Below, one piece after another: positions 63,972-64,000 of a stretch of DNA of 64,000 nucleotides (positions are counted from its first letter, which is position 1; every line of letters starts with the position of its first letter). The notes below the pieces were generated by a model. The model was not told the origin of the DNA. It saw only the letters and a list, made by a program, of their open reading frames with translations, and searched no databases. The DNA is from an uncultured Lachnospiraceae bacterium (lineage in GTDB: Bacteria > Bacillota > Clostridia > Lachnospirales > Lachnospiraceae), in NCBI GenBank assembly GCA_902767135.1, contig CACXGE010000027.1, positions 1 to 64,000 on the forward strand, read 5' to 3'. The position numbers were made by a program, and so were the translations under genes.

Positions 63972-64000
63972 ATATACATACATTTCTATTGCTATACGGA

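Overview
The window looks like the chromosome of a low-GC, spore-forming, Gram-positive anaerobe of class Clostridia, most likely a gut member of the Lachnospiraceae. This rests on clostridial gene order (TIGR03960 radical SAM, DUF2344, rng, then rplU-prp-rpmA-obgE-yhbY-nadD-yqeK-rsfS), on sporulation-linked genes (ylbJ, ytfI/ytfJ, a SpoVK-type AAA ATPase), on an L27 with the Firmicutes N-terminal extension plus its Prp protease, and on secreted proteins with CBM26 starch-binding modules, TPT-rich linkers, Big_2 and InlB-type repeats. The family assignment is inference. Almost all genes lie on the + strand. I saw no tRNA, rRNA, insertion sequence, prophage or CRISPR array.

Layout. 1-5.6 kb: the tail of an unidentified gene and a terminator, then a small membrane protein and two tandem GT-C-like polytopic membrane proteins. 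5.7-11.5 kb: a secreted InlB/Big_2 protein followed by a homocysteine methyltransferase/MTHFR fusion and a cobalamin-dependent methionine synthase lacking the reactivation domain. 11.5-16.1 kb: a GT2 glycosyltransferase, ilvN, ilvC and a secreted repeat protein. 16.2-25.97 kb: ruvA-ruvB, zapA, a U32 peptidase, an FtsW/RodA-type gene with a class B PBP, a Nudix hydrolase and ytfI-ytfJ. 26-32.6 kb: rpmB (minus strand), an Asp23/YloU-type gene, yloV, recG and a SpoVK-like AAA ATPase with a structured leader. 32.7-37.8 kb: a solitary pilT (minus strand), then TIGR03960, DUF2344 and rng. 37.9-45.5 kb: two large secreted starch-binding proteins and a small membrane protein, sitting inside the usually compact rng-rplU synteny. 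45.5-56.1 kb: rplU-prp-rpmA, obgE, yhbY, nadD, yqeK, rsfS, a second type IIA topoisomerase pair, rsmD, coaD and a coiled-coil protein. 56.1-63.9 kb: ylbJ (minus strand), a small alarmone synthetase, two pseudouridine synthases, a YgiQ-type radical SAM protein, an SDR, a small membrane protein and recU. The window ends just after a consensus promoter whose product lies outside.

How genes work together. RuvA, RuvB, RecG and RecU together cover Holliday-junction processing. YitJ-type MTHFR and MetH link one-carbon metabolism to methionine. RodA/PBP, ZapA and the U32 peptidase point to wall growth and division. L21, Prp, L27, ObgE, YhbY, RsfS, RNase G, RsmD and the pseudouridine synthases form a ribosome-biogenesis block.

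The most unusual items are: (i) a MalS-like GH13 protein (37919-42106) that keeps the nucleophile Asp and the acid/base Glu but has lost the third catalytic Asp and the three conserved active-site histidines, next to a leucine-rich-repeat protein carrying the same CBM26/InlB/Fn3-like tail; (ii) a dispersed family of intergenic hairpins with a GTATCTGTTC-type arm followed by a TAAAT-type motif, one copy of which encodes the end of ylbJ; and (iii) a roughly 200-nt leader before the AAA ATPase with mutually exclusive stems.
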